A DNA stretch of 64,000 nt, taken from the NCBI GenBank assembly GCA_964567685.1, contig CAZMNO010000016.1, positions 1-64,000 of the forward strand. Direction: 5' to 3'. The DNA is from UBA5972 sp964567685 (GTDB lineage: Bacteria; Pseudomonadota; Alphaproteobacteria; Rhodobacterales; Rhodobacteraceae). Within the stretch, counting starts at the first letter, position 1, and each line of letters starts with the position of its first letter. A program made the position numbers and the translations under genes. Below, piece by piece: positions 8,710 to 16,593 of the stretch. The notes below the pieces were generated by a model that saw only the letters and a list, made by a program, of their open reading frames with translations, was not told where the DNA came from and ran no database searches.

Positions 8710-9516
8710 ATGGACAAGACAAGCAGAGTGATCAGACATGTCGCGGAGATGATTGCAGATGAAACGGATCTGTACGCATTGCTGGCAACATTGGTTCAGT
8801 GCACAGAGGATTATCGAGATGCCACGCATTTGCTGAAAGAAATCCAAACGATATCAAAAAACCATGGCGATACACTCAGAACTAGATTTTCCGAGATTGG
8901 GGGATTGGAAACGGATATCAGGATAGGCAAGCAAGCGGCTATCAATGTTTCCGATAGTTTTCCAGTAACTATGGCACTAACGCAAACCTGTGCTGAATTG
9001 AATCGTTTGATTATCCGATATGCGATGCTGCGTTCGATCGCGCTGCGTTATCGAGATAGTTCGCTAATTGGTGAAAGAAACACCGGCGATTTGGCGGAAC
9101 AGCACACAAAAAGTTACGTGGGTGCAGTGCACAGGATTAACCAGATATTACACAATGCTGTATTGTGGGAAATGGATCAGGATGGTGAGGTTTGCCAGTG
9201 TACTTGTCCCTCGTGTGGCATCGGTATCTGCATGTGCGCACAGGGTCCAAGAAGAACACTGAGCGATATTTGGGCGGAGACCGGCCCCATCTCAGATGAA
9301 GCTTCTGTATATGTGCATCTTCCCCGGTCAGGTAGCGCAGCAGAGGAAGCAGGTTTGGTTTCAGGAGACAGAATTCTTGAGGCAGCGGGTAAAAAGCTTA
9401 ACGATCACTATATTTTGCAAGGCGTTGTCAACGCGTGTTCGGCGGGTGAAGAGATTACCCTTCATGTAGAAAACACGGTTGGAGAAGTTAGAGACGTGAC
9501 TATTATCCGACGCTGA
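8710..9516 (+). CDS. Unrecognised protein with helical N-terminus, Cys cluster and C-terminal PDZ domain
   Basis: 268 residues from ATG 8710, chosen because GGAGGGAAAG sits seven to ten bases upstream; the frame is open 42 codons further but lacks a site. Residues about 1-155 are predicted all-helical, Leu/Ile-rich and without membrane segments. Residues about 160-180 hold the cluster CQCTCPSCGIGICMC, six Cys in fifteen positions, fit for a zinc or Fe-S site. The last ~85 residues resemble a PDZ domain (GSAAEEAGLVSGDRILEAAG). There is no signal peptide, which is unusual for bacterial PDZ proteins. Base composition is visibly more AT-rich than the flanks, suggesting transfer. I do not recognise a family for the first two thirds. 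Confidence 0.7.
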   Translation: MDKTSRVIRHVAEMIADETDLYALLATLVQCTEDYRDATHLLKEIQTISKNHGDTLRTRFSEIGGLETDIRIGKQAAINVSDSFPVTMALTQTCAELNRLIIRYAMLRSIALRYRDSSLIGERNTGDLAEQHTKSYVGAVHRINQILHNAVLWEMDQDGEVCQCTCPSCGIGICMCAQGPRRTLSDIWAETGPISDEASVYVHLPRSGSAAEEAGLVSGDRILEAAGKKLNDHYILQGVVNACSAGEEITLHVENTVGEVRDVTIIRR

Positions 9517-9618
9517 ATACGCGGAAGAGCGCTTGTTGGGAACATCCGAAGACGGCACGTGTTTTTGGGAAATGGGCAAATAGTCAGGCCATAGTTGGCA
9601 CTTCTCCCAATTGGTCAC

Positions 9619-9729
9619 TCACAACTTCTTCCCCCAGTTACGCGCCATGTAAAGGCAGATGCCGGCAAGGATGACGATCATAACGATCGCCAGCAGGTGC
9701 GCGCCTTCAAATCCCCAGAAATCGGACAT
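9619..9729 (-). CDS. 36-residue single-span membrane peptide
   Basis: A short gene reading MSDFWGFEGAHLL, then a continuous hydrophobic stretch (residues about 11-28), then a basic tail RNWGKKL. Topology would be N-out/C-in by the positive-inside rule. It starts 16 bases after the stop of the EamA transporter gene behind GGAAG, the spacing expected for a translated cistron. Its placement as the last gene of the operon suggests a small accessory subunit of the transporter or of the membrane Fe-S protein. No family is recognised; the call rests on the start site, the clean helix-plus-basic-tail design and operon position. Confidence 0.6.
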   Translation of the reverse strand: MSDFWGFEGAHLLAIVMIVILAGICLYMARNWGKKL

Positions 9730-9745
9730 GGTAACTTCCTTTCCG

Positions 9746-11122
9746 TCAGGCGAGGCCGGTTTCGGCCATGCGTTCAGCCCCGAAAGCGCTGAGTTTGAAT
9801 TTCATCAGGATCTTGTTCTCGCCGAAATAGCGCCCGTCATCCAGCGCGTCTTCCAGTTCTTCGACCAACGCGCCGGAAAAAAGGTCGGTCATGGTGGCGC
9901 GCACCTCGCCTTTCCAGTACTCGCCATCGCGTTTGTATTCATTGAAAACCGCGTCCATGATTTCATGGTCCCACAACCCGTTGTCGGCGGCCTCCGCCAG
10001 TTTTTGCAGGATGAACCCTTTCATATGCAACTCGTTTGAGACTGCCACCGTGGATTTGCCCCGAACAGCCATTGCCTTATGCGGAGTTGGAGCCCGCACC
10101 ACCTCAACCACTTCCGAACTTTCGGTGATCATCAGAAAGCCCCCGCCAACGGTTAGCGACAAACCGATGAGGAAGTTCCAGTCGGGGAACTGAAAGGCAA
10201 AGATCGCCAGGAAAATCACCGCGAACACCCCGTAAAGCGCCCCGATGGCCTGACCGCGGCCAACGCCGATAAGTGGAAAGGACTTGTACCAGGCAACATA
10301 GCAAAAGCCAAAGGTCAGCCCGGCCAGCAACAGCCAGAGGATGGCCCAGAAATTGAACGTCGCCGTCACCACTTCGACAACCTGGGCATCGAAGAAATAG
10401 GCAGCAGCAGGCAGAAGCAGGAACAGCCAGTAGAAAACCTCGGCGGTGAAGCGGATGGTAATGCCGACATCGGGGTCGGTGATGTCGAGCGCACGTCCGG
10501 CAACCGCGCCTTCGACACCCCAGCCAAAGGCCGCCATTGCGCCACCGACGTAACCGATCCATACCAGATCGCTGGTGCTGGCGGTTTCAGACAATATTCC
10601 GGGGGCGAAGATGGAAACGCCGCCGATGACGATGACCAGAATGCCGATGGCGGCGCGCAATGTGATCTTCTCATTGTACCAGAGCCGCGCCAGAGTTGCC
10701 CCGATGATCGGGTAGAGCAGCGCGGCAACGGCGGCAAAGATCGGCCCAACAAAGCCGATGGCAAGGTAAGAGCCGAAAAGCGCACAAGGGCCGCCGAAAA
10801 TGGCGGCCAGGAAGAACCATTTCGAAATGGTGGTGAACTGACGCAGAGTGCGCCAGTACTCGCCGAGTTTTTCCAGCGAGGCCAGCCACAGGAACAGAAA
10901 GAACAGAACGCCAATACCGTTGAACGCCGTGATCACCGCGGCGGCCAGCAGAAACTCGTCATTGGTTTCAAAGCTCATAAGGCTGTAAGGGGCGGCGCTC
11001 CAGACAGCGGTGCCCGGCAGATACCAGGCCCCCCAGAAAACCGCGCACCAGAGTGCCCAGATGTAACCCCAGCGGACGCTTTTGGTGCGGTGCAGCGCAC
11101 GGGCTTTGTCCATAGCGTTCAT
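9746..11122 (-). CDS. EamA/DMT-family transporter with extra C-terminal cytoplasmic domain
   Basis: 458 residues. The first ~345 contain about ten hydrophobic helices in two EamA-like halves (for example LYPIIGATLARLWYNEKIT, the end-of-half pattern of DMT carriers, near residue 140). This is a drug/metabolite-type permease of the inner membrane. The remaining ~110 residues are soluble and acidic and end with helices and a possible beta-wing (KILMKFKLSAFGAERM), which is not standard for DMT proteins. The start at 11122 follows AGGAGA. It is sixth in the leftward operon, between the GcvT-like gene and the membrane peptide. From context it would import the methylated amine used by the operon or export its product; the direction is not known. 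Confidence 0.75.
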   Translation of the reverse strand: MNAMDKARALHRTKSVRWGYIWALWCAVFWGAWYLPGTAVWSAAPYSLMSFETNDEFLLAAAVITAFNGIGVLFFLFLWLASLEKLGEYWRTLRQFTTISKWFFLAAIFGGPCALFGSYLAIGFVGPIFAAVAALLYPIIGATLARLWYNEKITLRAAIGILVIVIGGVSIFAPGILSETASTSDLVWIGYVGGAMAAFGWGVEGAVAGRALDITDPDVGITIRFTAEVFYWLFLLLPAAAYFFDAQVVEVVTATFNFWAILWLLLAGLTFGFCYVAWYKSFPLIGVGRGQAIGALYGVFAVIFLAIFAFQFPDWNFLIGLSLTVGGGFLMITESSEVVEVVRAPTPHKAMAVRGKSTVAVSNELHMKGFILQKLAEAADNGLWDHEIMDAVFNEYKRDGEYWKGEVRATMTDLFSGALVEELEDALDDGRYFGENKILMKFKLSAFGAERMAETGLA

Positions 11123-11222
11123 CGGTGTATTCTCCTGCTCGCCGCGGATGTGGTCCGGGGCCTCCTGACAGCCACGCGGCTCCGGAACAGGCCCGGGGCG
11201 GCTTTTCTATTTGATCCTGATC

Positions 11223-12326
11223 CTAGCTGTGGGTGCGGGTCTTTTCAGGATCGTAAAACGGCAATGACGAGACCGTTGCGTCACAAGAGATGCCATCGCC
11301 TTCGATCCGCACCTTGGTTCCAGCGGCAGCGGCCTCAGGCGTGACATGGCCCAGTGCCAGCGATTTGCCCATCCGGTGCGAATAGACCGGCGAATTGACC
11401 GTGCCGGCCTCTTTGCCATTAAGCATCACCTTTTCGCCCCCCGCGAGAGCCTCGTTATGGTCAATATCCAGCCCGACATTCTTGACCTTGTCCTTGCCCT
11501 TCAGTGCCATCGCCGCATCCTTGCCGCGATAATCGCCGCCCTTCTTGGCCATCGCCCAGCCGAGATCGACCTCCCAGACCGAGTTGTCCTCGGTCATGTC
11601 ATAGGGGTAGAACAGCAAGCCGGCTTCGACACGGATTTTATCAAGGCAGGTGAATGAACAAGGCATGATGCCTTCGGAGGCGCCCTTTTCGACGATATTG
11701 TCCCAGATATCGCCAACCACATCAGCACGGGCGAAAATTTCGTAGCCGCGTTCGCCGGAATAGCCCGTGCGCGAAATGATGACCGGGTGGCCGAAAAGCG
11801 TGGTGCTTTCCTGATGGAAATAGCTCAGGTCTTCCAGATTGGCCGGGGTGTGGGCGTTTAGGAATCCTGTTGATTTCGGACCCTGAAGCGAAATGTCATG
11901 CAGATCGTCGTCAAACTCGACGATGACATCCTTGCCTTTGGCCGATTCCTCCAGCCGGGTCATTGCCTGACCAGAGCCGTGCACGACGATATATTCATCC
12001 GCTCCCATGTTGAAGATGATGGTGTCATCGCAAATCGTGCCTTCCGCGGTCAGGGTCGGGCCATAGGCCGAGCGGCCCGGGCCGATGAGTGTCATGTTGC
12101 GGGTGGTGATGTCATCGACCACCGCCTGCGCATCCGGCCCCCTGACCCAGACTTTCCTGAGGCCTGAGACATCAAAAAGCCCGGCGGCGGTACGCACGGC
12201 GTCGTGCTCGTCTTCAGCATTTGAGGCGTATTCCCAGGCAACCCCCATGCCGTTCCAGTCGCCCATGTCAGAGCCAAGCGCGCGGTGGCGGCCTTCCAAT
12301 ACGGATTTACGTGTTCCTTCGGTCAT
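11223..12326 (-). CDS. GcvT-like tetrahydrofolate-dependent aminomethyltransferase/demethylase
   Basis: A 367-residue stand-alone member of the GcvT/DmdA/sarcosine-oxidase folate family. Visible marks are the GxxxDD segment GTICDDTIIF carrying the conserved Asp, QGPKS, SRTGYSGERGYEIF near residue 190, and the C-terminal barrel with SPVYSHRMGKSLALGHV. These proteins take a one-carbon unit from an N- or S-methylated intermediate onto tetrahydrofolate. There is no P-, H- or L-protein gene here, so it is not part of a glycine cleavage set. Its neighbours (flavoprotein dehydrogenase, ETF) argue that it accepts the methylene group released by amine oxidation and so avoids free formaldehyde. The RBS AGGAAGGA precedes ATG 12326. 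Confidence 0.8.
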   Translation of the reverse strand: MTEGTRKSVLEGRHRALGSDMGDWNGMGVAWEYASNAEDEHDAVRTAAGLFDVSGLRKVWVRGPDAQAVVDDITTRNMTLIGPGRSAYGPTLTAEGTICDDTIIFNMGADEYIVVHGSGQAMTRLEESAKGKDVIVEFDDDLHDISLQGPKSTGFLNAHTPANLEDLSYFHQESTTLFGHPVIISRTGYSGERGYEIFARADVVGDIWDNIVEKGASEGIMPCSFTCLDKIRVEAGLLFYPYDMTEDNSVWEVDLGWAMAKKGGDYRGKDAAMALKGKDKVKNVGLDIDHNEALAGGEKVMLNGKEAGTVNSPVYSHRMGKSLALGHVTPEAAAAGTKVRIEGDGISCDATVSSLPFYDPEKTRTHS

Positions 12327-12349
12327 TTTGGTTCCTTCCTGTTGTGTTA

Positions 12350-13315
12350 TCAGTTGAAATGGCGTTCCAGCGCGTCGGTCAGCTCAAAGAGATCGACCGT
12401 TGTGCCATAGGTAGCGACGTTGAAAATCGGCGCTTCGGGGTCGGTATTGACGGCAATGATCGTATCGACATGTTTCATGCCGAAAAGATGCTGAACCGCG
12501 CCCGAAATTCCAAGCGCAAAGTAGAGCTGGCAATTTGAGGCAACCTTGCCCGATTGCCCAACCTGATGCGGTTTGGGCAGCCAGCCGCTGTCAACAATGG
12601 GACGCGAGCAGCCGAATGTGGCCCCGACCTTGTCGGCTAGTTCGGCAAAGCGCGGCAGGTTGTCCTTGTCCTGAATACCGCGCCCGACCGAGAGGATGAA
12701 ATCCGCCTTGTTGATGTCGATGTCAGACGGCGGTGCCTCCTGATACTCGACATGGGCCGAGATACCTTCGATGGAGGAGATATCCAGATCAACCGGCGTC
12801 ACTGTCGCGCTGCCAGCACCTTCGGGCGGAATGAAGGTGGCGCCACGCAGGGTAAGAACAACGACGCCTTTGCCGGAGAATCCCAGCTCCATCTCGACCT
12901 TGTTGCCATAGGCCGAGCGGGTGGCAATTAGCTCATTGCCATCCATGCCGAGGATGAAAACGTCAGAGGCAAAACCTGAACCCAACCGCGCACCGACGGC
13001 TGCGCCATAGGCCATGCCGCTGGCGGTGTGCCCGACCAGAATGGCTGAGGGTTTGCTGTCGGCCCCGACCTTGCAGATCGCTTCTTCATAGATCAGCGGA
13101 TCGAAATGGTCGCTGGGGGTAGTGATGGTCAGAACCTCGTCGACCCCATCAAGATTGACCGCCTTGGCCAGACTGTCAGTGTCGGCCCCAATCACCAGCA
13201 CCTTCAAGGGGCCACCGATCTGGTCCTTGACCGAGGCTGCGGCCCCGATCAGTTCGCCTGAAATATCACGAACCGCCCCGTCAAGCTGTTCGGCAACAAC
13301 AAGGATACCGGCCAT
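12350..13315 (-). CDS. etfA: Electron transfer flavoprotein alpha subunit
   Basis: 321 residues, the normal length for EtfA. The C-terminal FAD domain is clear: CSRPIVDSGWLPKPHQVGQSG, YFALGISGAVQHLFGM, then VNTDPEAPIF. The N-terminal half is the usual ETF Rossmann-like fold. The start ATG overlaps the TAA of the preceding DgcB-EtfB fusion gene by one base (TAATG), which favours equal synthesis of the two ETF subunits. As beta is fused to a membrane protein, the assembled ETF should be membrane-tethered. It would carry electrons from the TMADH-like enzyme to the Fe-S module. Confidence 0.92.
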   Translation of the reverse strand: MAGILVVAEQLDGAVRDISGELIGAAASVKDQIGGPLKVLVIGADTDSLAKAVNLDGVDEVLTITTPSDHFDPLIYEEAICKVGADSKPSAILVGHTASGMAYGAAVGARLGSGFASDVFILGMDGNELIATRSAYGNKVEMELGFSGKGVVVLTLRGATFIPPEGAGSATVTPVDLDISSIEGISAHVEYQEAPPSDIDINKADFILSVGRGIQDKDNLPRFAELADKVGATFGCSRPIVDSGWLPKPHQVGQSGKVASNCQLYFALGISGAVQHLFGMKHVDTIIAVNTDPEAPIFNVATYGTTVDLFELTDALERHFN

Positions 13316-16300
13316 TATTTCTCTCCCTTCTTGTCGCGAATGATGGTGGCGATCTGTTCCGCCACCTCTTCGGCGGTGCCTTCCAGCATCTGCGCCTTTT
13401 CCTGCACGGGGGTGTACATTTTACGCACCCGGTAGCCGCCGCCGTCGATCAGCGAGGCCCCGTCAAGCACCTCGAGCGGCTTTTTCTTGGCCTGTTTGAT
13501 CATCCGCATGGTCGCGTAGCGCGGCGTGTTGGTGCCGGTCTGGATGGCCAGAACAGCCGGGGCAGGCATCGTCAGAACATGGCGTGTACCGCCTTCAAGC
13601 TCGCGCGTCAGTGTCATGTCGCTTTTACCGTCCCATTCGACCGAGGCGATGACCGAGCCATGTGGGACGCCGAGGATACGGGCCAAAGCGGTTCCGGTAG
13701 AGCCATGCGCGTGGTCGGAACTTTGGGTGCCGGAAAGGATCAGATCGGGTTCTTCGGCCCTGGCTACGCCTGCAACCGCGCGAGCGATGGTGACCGGATC
13801 GGCGTTGCTGAGACGTTCATCCCAGATGCGCACGGCGCGGTCGGCACCTTTGGCCAGCACCTTGCGCAGGGATTTTTCAGCGGCCTCGGGGCCGATGGAT
13901 ACGGCGACGACTTCGCCGCCACCGATTGCCTCGATCAGCAACAATGCCTGTTCAAGGGCCGCGTCGTCCCATTCGTTGAGGTCGTGCTCAAGGTATTCGC
14001 CGCGAATATCAAGCCCGTCACTGGTAAACTCATACTCGTCCCCCAGACTGGCCGCGTGCTTGACCGTAACGAGAATGCGCAGCCCCTCTTTTGTAGGCGC
14101 ATTATAGCCTGCAAGATCGGCGGGCATCACCGGGGTTAGATTGTCCCAATCCATGATGCTGAGGGCCGGCAGGGCCTCTGCGGCGGGTTCTGCCGGGGCT
14201 GGTTCTTCAACCGGGGCCGGGGGTTCTTCGATTTCGGGCTCCGGGGCCGGGGCCTCTGCTACCGGTGCCGCTGCTTCGGGTGCTGCAAGTGGTTGGGGTT
14301 GAGGGGGCACCGCCGGCAGGGCCGCCATCTTGGCAGACAGAACCTCATCGAGCCGGGTGGCCACCACTTCGGCAATCCGTGTGGCAATTGCATCGGTCAG
14401 ACGATCAGCGATCGAGGGCAGATCTTTCAGCGCCAGGCTTTCCAGCTCGACCGCTTCGGCCACCAGCTCGGCAATGTCGGCCACGACAAATTCGCTCTCG
14501 TGGCCCGAGGTTTTGCGTGCATCTTCAAACATGGTCAGGTCCTTTGGACAGCAGGTCACAAATACGTCGATTCCGCCAAGGGCCGATGCTTCATGCATCC
14601 GGTTCTCGGACGGTTTTTCGATCCCCGGCGGATCGGGTATCCAGATACGCCCGCCACCGGCACCGCAGCAAAACGAGTTGTCGCGGTTGCGGGGCATTTC
14701 AACGATGGTACAACCGATGGCCTCAAGCACTTCGCGCGGGGCGTCATAGCCACCATTGAGGCGTCCCAGATGGCAGGGATCATGGAAAGTCACGCGCTTG
14801 TTCAGGGGCTTCGTGACCTTGAGCTTGCCGGATTTCAGCATTTCCGCCAGCACCGAGGAGTAATGCTCGATCGGCGGGGTTTCCCCGAATTCAGGGTATT
14901 CGTTTCTGATGGTGTTATAGCTGTGCGGATCCGTAGTGATGATCCGGGCGAAATCCCTGACCCCGGTCAGGGTTTCAAGATTTTCCTCAACCAGCGTTTC
15001 ATAAAGCCCTTCTTCGCCAACCCGGCGCACGTCATTGCCGGAATTGCGCTCGCCTTCGTGAAGCAGGCCGAAATCAACCCCGCTGGCCTTCATGAGGGAG
15101 GCAAAGGCGCGGCTGACTTTCTGGTTGCGTGGGTCAAACGACGCATAATCGCCGACGAACCACAGCGATTCCGCGGCCTCCTCGCGGATGTCTTTGACAT
15201 CAAACTCAAGCTCCCGCGTCCAGGCGGAGCGTTTGCGGGCGTTTTCGCCAAAACTGTTTCCGGTTGATGCGATGGTATCGAGCGTGCCTTGCAACAACGG
15301 GTCCATATCGCCGCGGTCCACCAACTGACGGCGCATCTGCACGATCATCGGCGGGTGTTCGATGCCGACCGGGCAAATCTCCTGGCAGGCCCCGCAGGAG
15401 CGGCAGGCCCAAAGCGTTTCGGGGTCGATAATGTCGCCGATCAGCGCCACCCCGTCCTCGGCCTTGCCCTGAGCCTTGTCGTTATAGGTTCGAAGATCAA
15501 GGATCAGGTCGCGTGGAGAAAGTGGGAAGCCGGCGTTGCGCGCCGGGCAAGCTTCATGGCAGCGGCCGCATTTGGTGCAGGCGTCGAAATTCAGCATGTC
15601 TTTCCATGAGAAATCAGAAATGCAGGCAACCCCTGCAGTTTCCTTGTCCTCAGCCTCGCGCGGCAGCCGAGCCAGAGGCTTTTCAACACGCGTCGCCAGA
15701 GAGCCGAGAACAGCGATTATATGTTTGGCCTTGTACCAGGGAATGGCGGCGGTGAAGGCCAGCGCCAGTGCGCCATGCATCCACCAGTTGGCGCTGCGAA
15801 TAGCGGCGGCGGTCGCCTCGGTCATGCCGAGCCCGGCAAAGATTTTGGCCAGCGCCAGACCAACCGGCGACCAGATCGCCCATTCCGGCTGGTCCATCAA
15901 AAGCCGCACAGCCTCCTGGGTGAAACCCTGCAGTTCGATCACCAGCAGAACCGACAGGAAGATCCAGTCTTCCACCCGCCATGATTTCGCTGGCGCACGC
16001 AGTTCGGTTTCCCCGCGATAAGCGCGTAAGTAGTTGAGTTTAGGTAGTTTTAATGCAGCCCTTCGCCACATCATCATCAGGATGCCCGCGGTCAGAGCCA
16101 GATGGCCGAGATCAAGGATCAGGCTGAAAACGAGGTAAAAATCGCCGTTCCAGAAGCGGATTCCAAAGAGCGGATAGAGGATGTCATATTCAAGCGTAAT
16201 GATCGCCGTGCCGATGGCGGCGATAAGAAAGCCGAAGAAGATGCCCATATGGGCGTAGCCTGCATATTTGTCGCGTCGTTTCAGCGTCCGGTGGGTCAAC

Positions 16301-16488
16301 AGATCGCCGATCATGCGTTTGATGCCAACCGCCAGTTCGCCGACTGACGCATGCGACACACCGCGCCGGTATTTGGCATAATGCCGCCAGATGCCGTAGA
16401 GGAACAGAGCAATCGCGCTGAAACCGATGGCGTAGAAAACCAACACAGCATTGTGGCTTAAAGACCAGAATAGCTCGCGTGTTTCCAA
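13315..16488 (-). CDS. Fusion of DgcB-like membrane Fe-S oxidoreductase and ETF beta subunit
   Basis: Start set at TTG 16488 because a perfect AAGGAGGG lies five bases before it; a longer frame to 16530 has no site. 1057 residues. Part one (about 1-280) has five hydrophobic helices. Next come two ferredoxin-type clusters, Cys304/307/310/314 (CTKCGRCHEAC) and Cys362/365/368/372 (CRSCGACQEIC). A CCG-type region follows with Cys572, Cys607-608 (FCCGAGGG) and Cys646-647. A Pro/Ala/Glu linker fills about 724-774. From about 803 to the end is a complete EtfB, with its signature near TRELEGGTRHVLTMPAP. In Pseudomonas dgcAB loci the Fe-S protein and EtfB are separate genes. The fused form would deliver electrons from ETF straight to the quinone pool. 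Confidence 0.88.
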   Translation of the reverse strand: METRELFWSLSHNAVLVFYAIGFSAIALFLYGIWRHYAKYRRGVSHASVGELAVGIKRMIGDLLTHRTLKRRDKYAGYAHMGIFFGFLIAAIGTAIITLEYDILYPLFGIRFWNGDFYLVFSLILDLGHLALTAGILMMMWRRAALKLPKLNYLRAYRGETELRAPAKSWRVEDWIFLSVLLVIELQGFTQEAVRLLMDQPEWAIWSPVGLALAKIFAGLGMTEATAAAIRSANWWMHGALALAFTAAIPWYKAKHIIAVLGSLATRVEKPLARLPREAEDKETAGVACISDFSWKDMLNFDACTKCGRCHEACPARNAGFPLSPRDLILDLRTYNDKAQGKAEDGVALIGDIIDPETLWACRSCGACQEICPVGIEHPPMIVQMRRQLVDRGDMDPLLQGTLDTIASTGNSFGENARKRSAWTRELEFDVKDIREEAAESLWFVGDYASFDPRNQKVSRAFASLMKASGVDFGLLHEGERNSGNDVRRVGEEGLYETLVEENLETLTGVRDFARIITTDPHSYNTIRNEYPEFGETPPIEHYSSVLAEMLKSGKLKVTKPLNKRVTFHDPCHLGRLNGGYDAPREVLEAIGCTIVEMPRNRDNSFCCGAGGGRIWIPDPPGIEKPSENRMHEASALGGIDVFVTCCPKDLTMFEDARKTSGHESEFVVADIAELVAEAVELESLALKDLPSIADRLTDAIATRIAEVVATRLDEVLSAKMAALPAVPPQPQPLAAPEAAAPVAEAPAPEPEIEEPPAPVEEPAPAEPAAEALPALSIMDWDNLTPVMPADLAGYNAPTKEGLRILVTVKHAASLGDEYEFTSDGLDIRGEYLEHDLNEWDDAALEQALLLIEAIGGGEVVAVSIGPEAAEKSLRKVLAKGADRAVRIWDERLSNADPVTIARAVAGVARAEEPDLILSGTQSSDHAHGSTGTALARILGVPHGSVIASVEWDGKSDMTLTRELEGGTRHVLTMPAPAVLAIQTGTNTPRYATMRMIKQAKKKPLEVLDGASLIDGGGYRVRKMYTPVQEKAQMLEGTAEEVAEQIATIIRDKKGEK

Positions 16489-16550
16489 CGATCCCTCCTT
16501 AAAATTGGTCAAGGCAGTCCTGTTCGCCAAATGACCGATTGCAGCCTGAT

Positions 16551-16577
16551 CGGGCGCGCCTGAAAAAGGCGCGCCCG
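16551..16577. other. Intercistronic GC hairpin in the amine-oxidation operon
   Basis: CGGGCGCGCC (16551-16560) pairs perfectly with GGCGCGCCCG (16568-16577) around a seven-base loop. It sits in the only sizeable gap of the operon, between the TMADH-like gene and the fusion gene. On the transcribed (minus) strand no T-run follows, so full termination is unlikely. It could stabilise the upstream mRNA or act as a processing site that sets more dehydrogenase than electron-acceptor protein. Confidence 0.6.
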
Positions 16578-16593
16578 GTTTTCATGTTTTGGA

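Noticed and set aside
11223..12326. Glycine cleavage T protein
   Set aside because: No H, P or L protein genes accompany it and the operon is built around amine oxidation.
16488..16530. Longer start of the fusion protein at 16530
   Set aside because: The perfect AAGGAGGG lies inside that extension, five bases before TTG 16488, so the shorter form is preferred.
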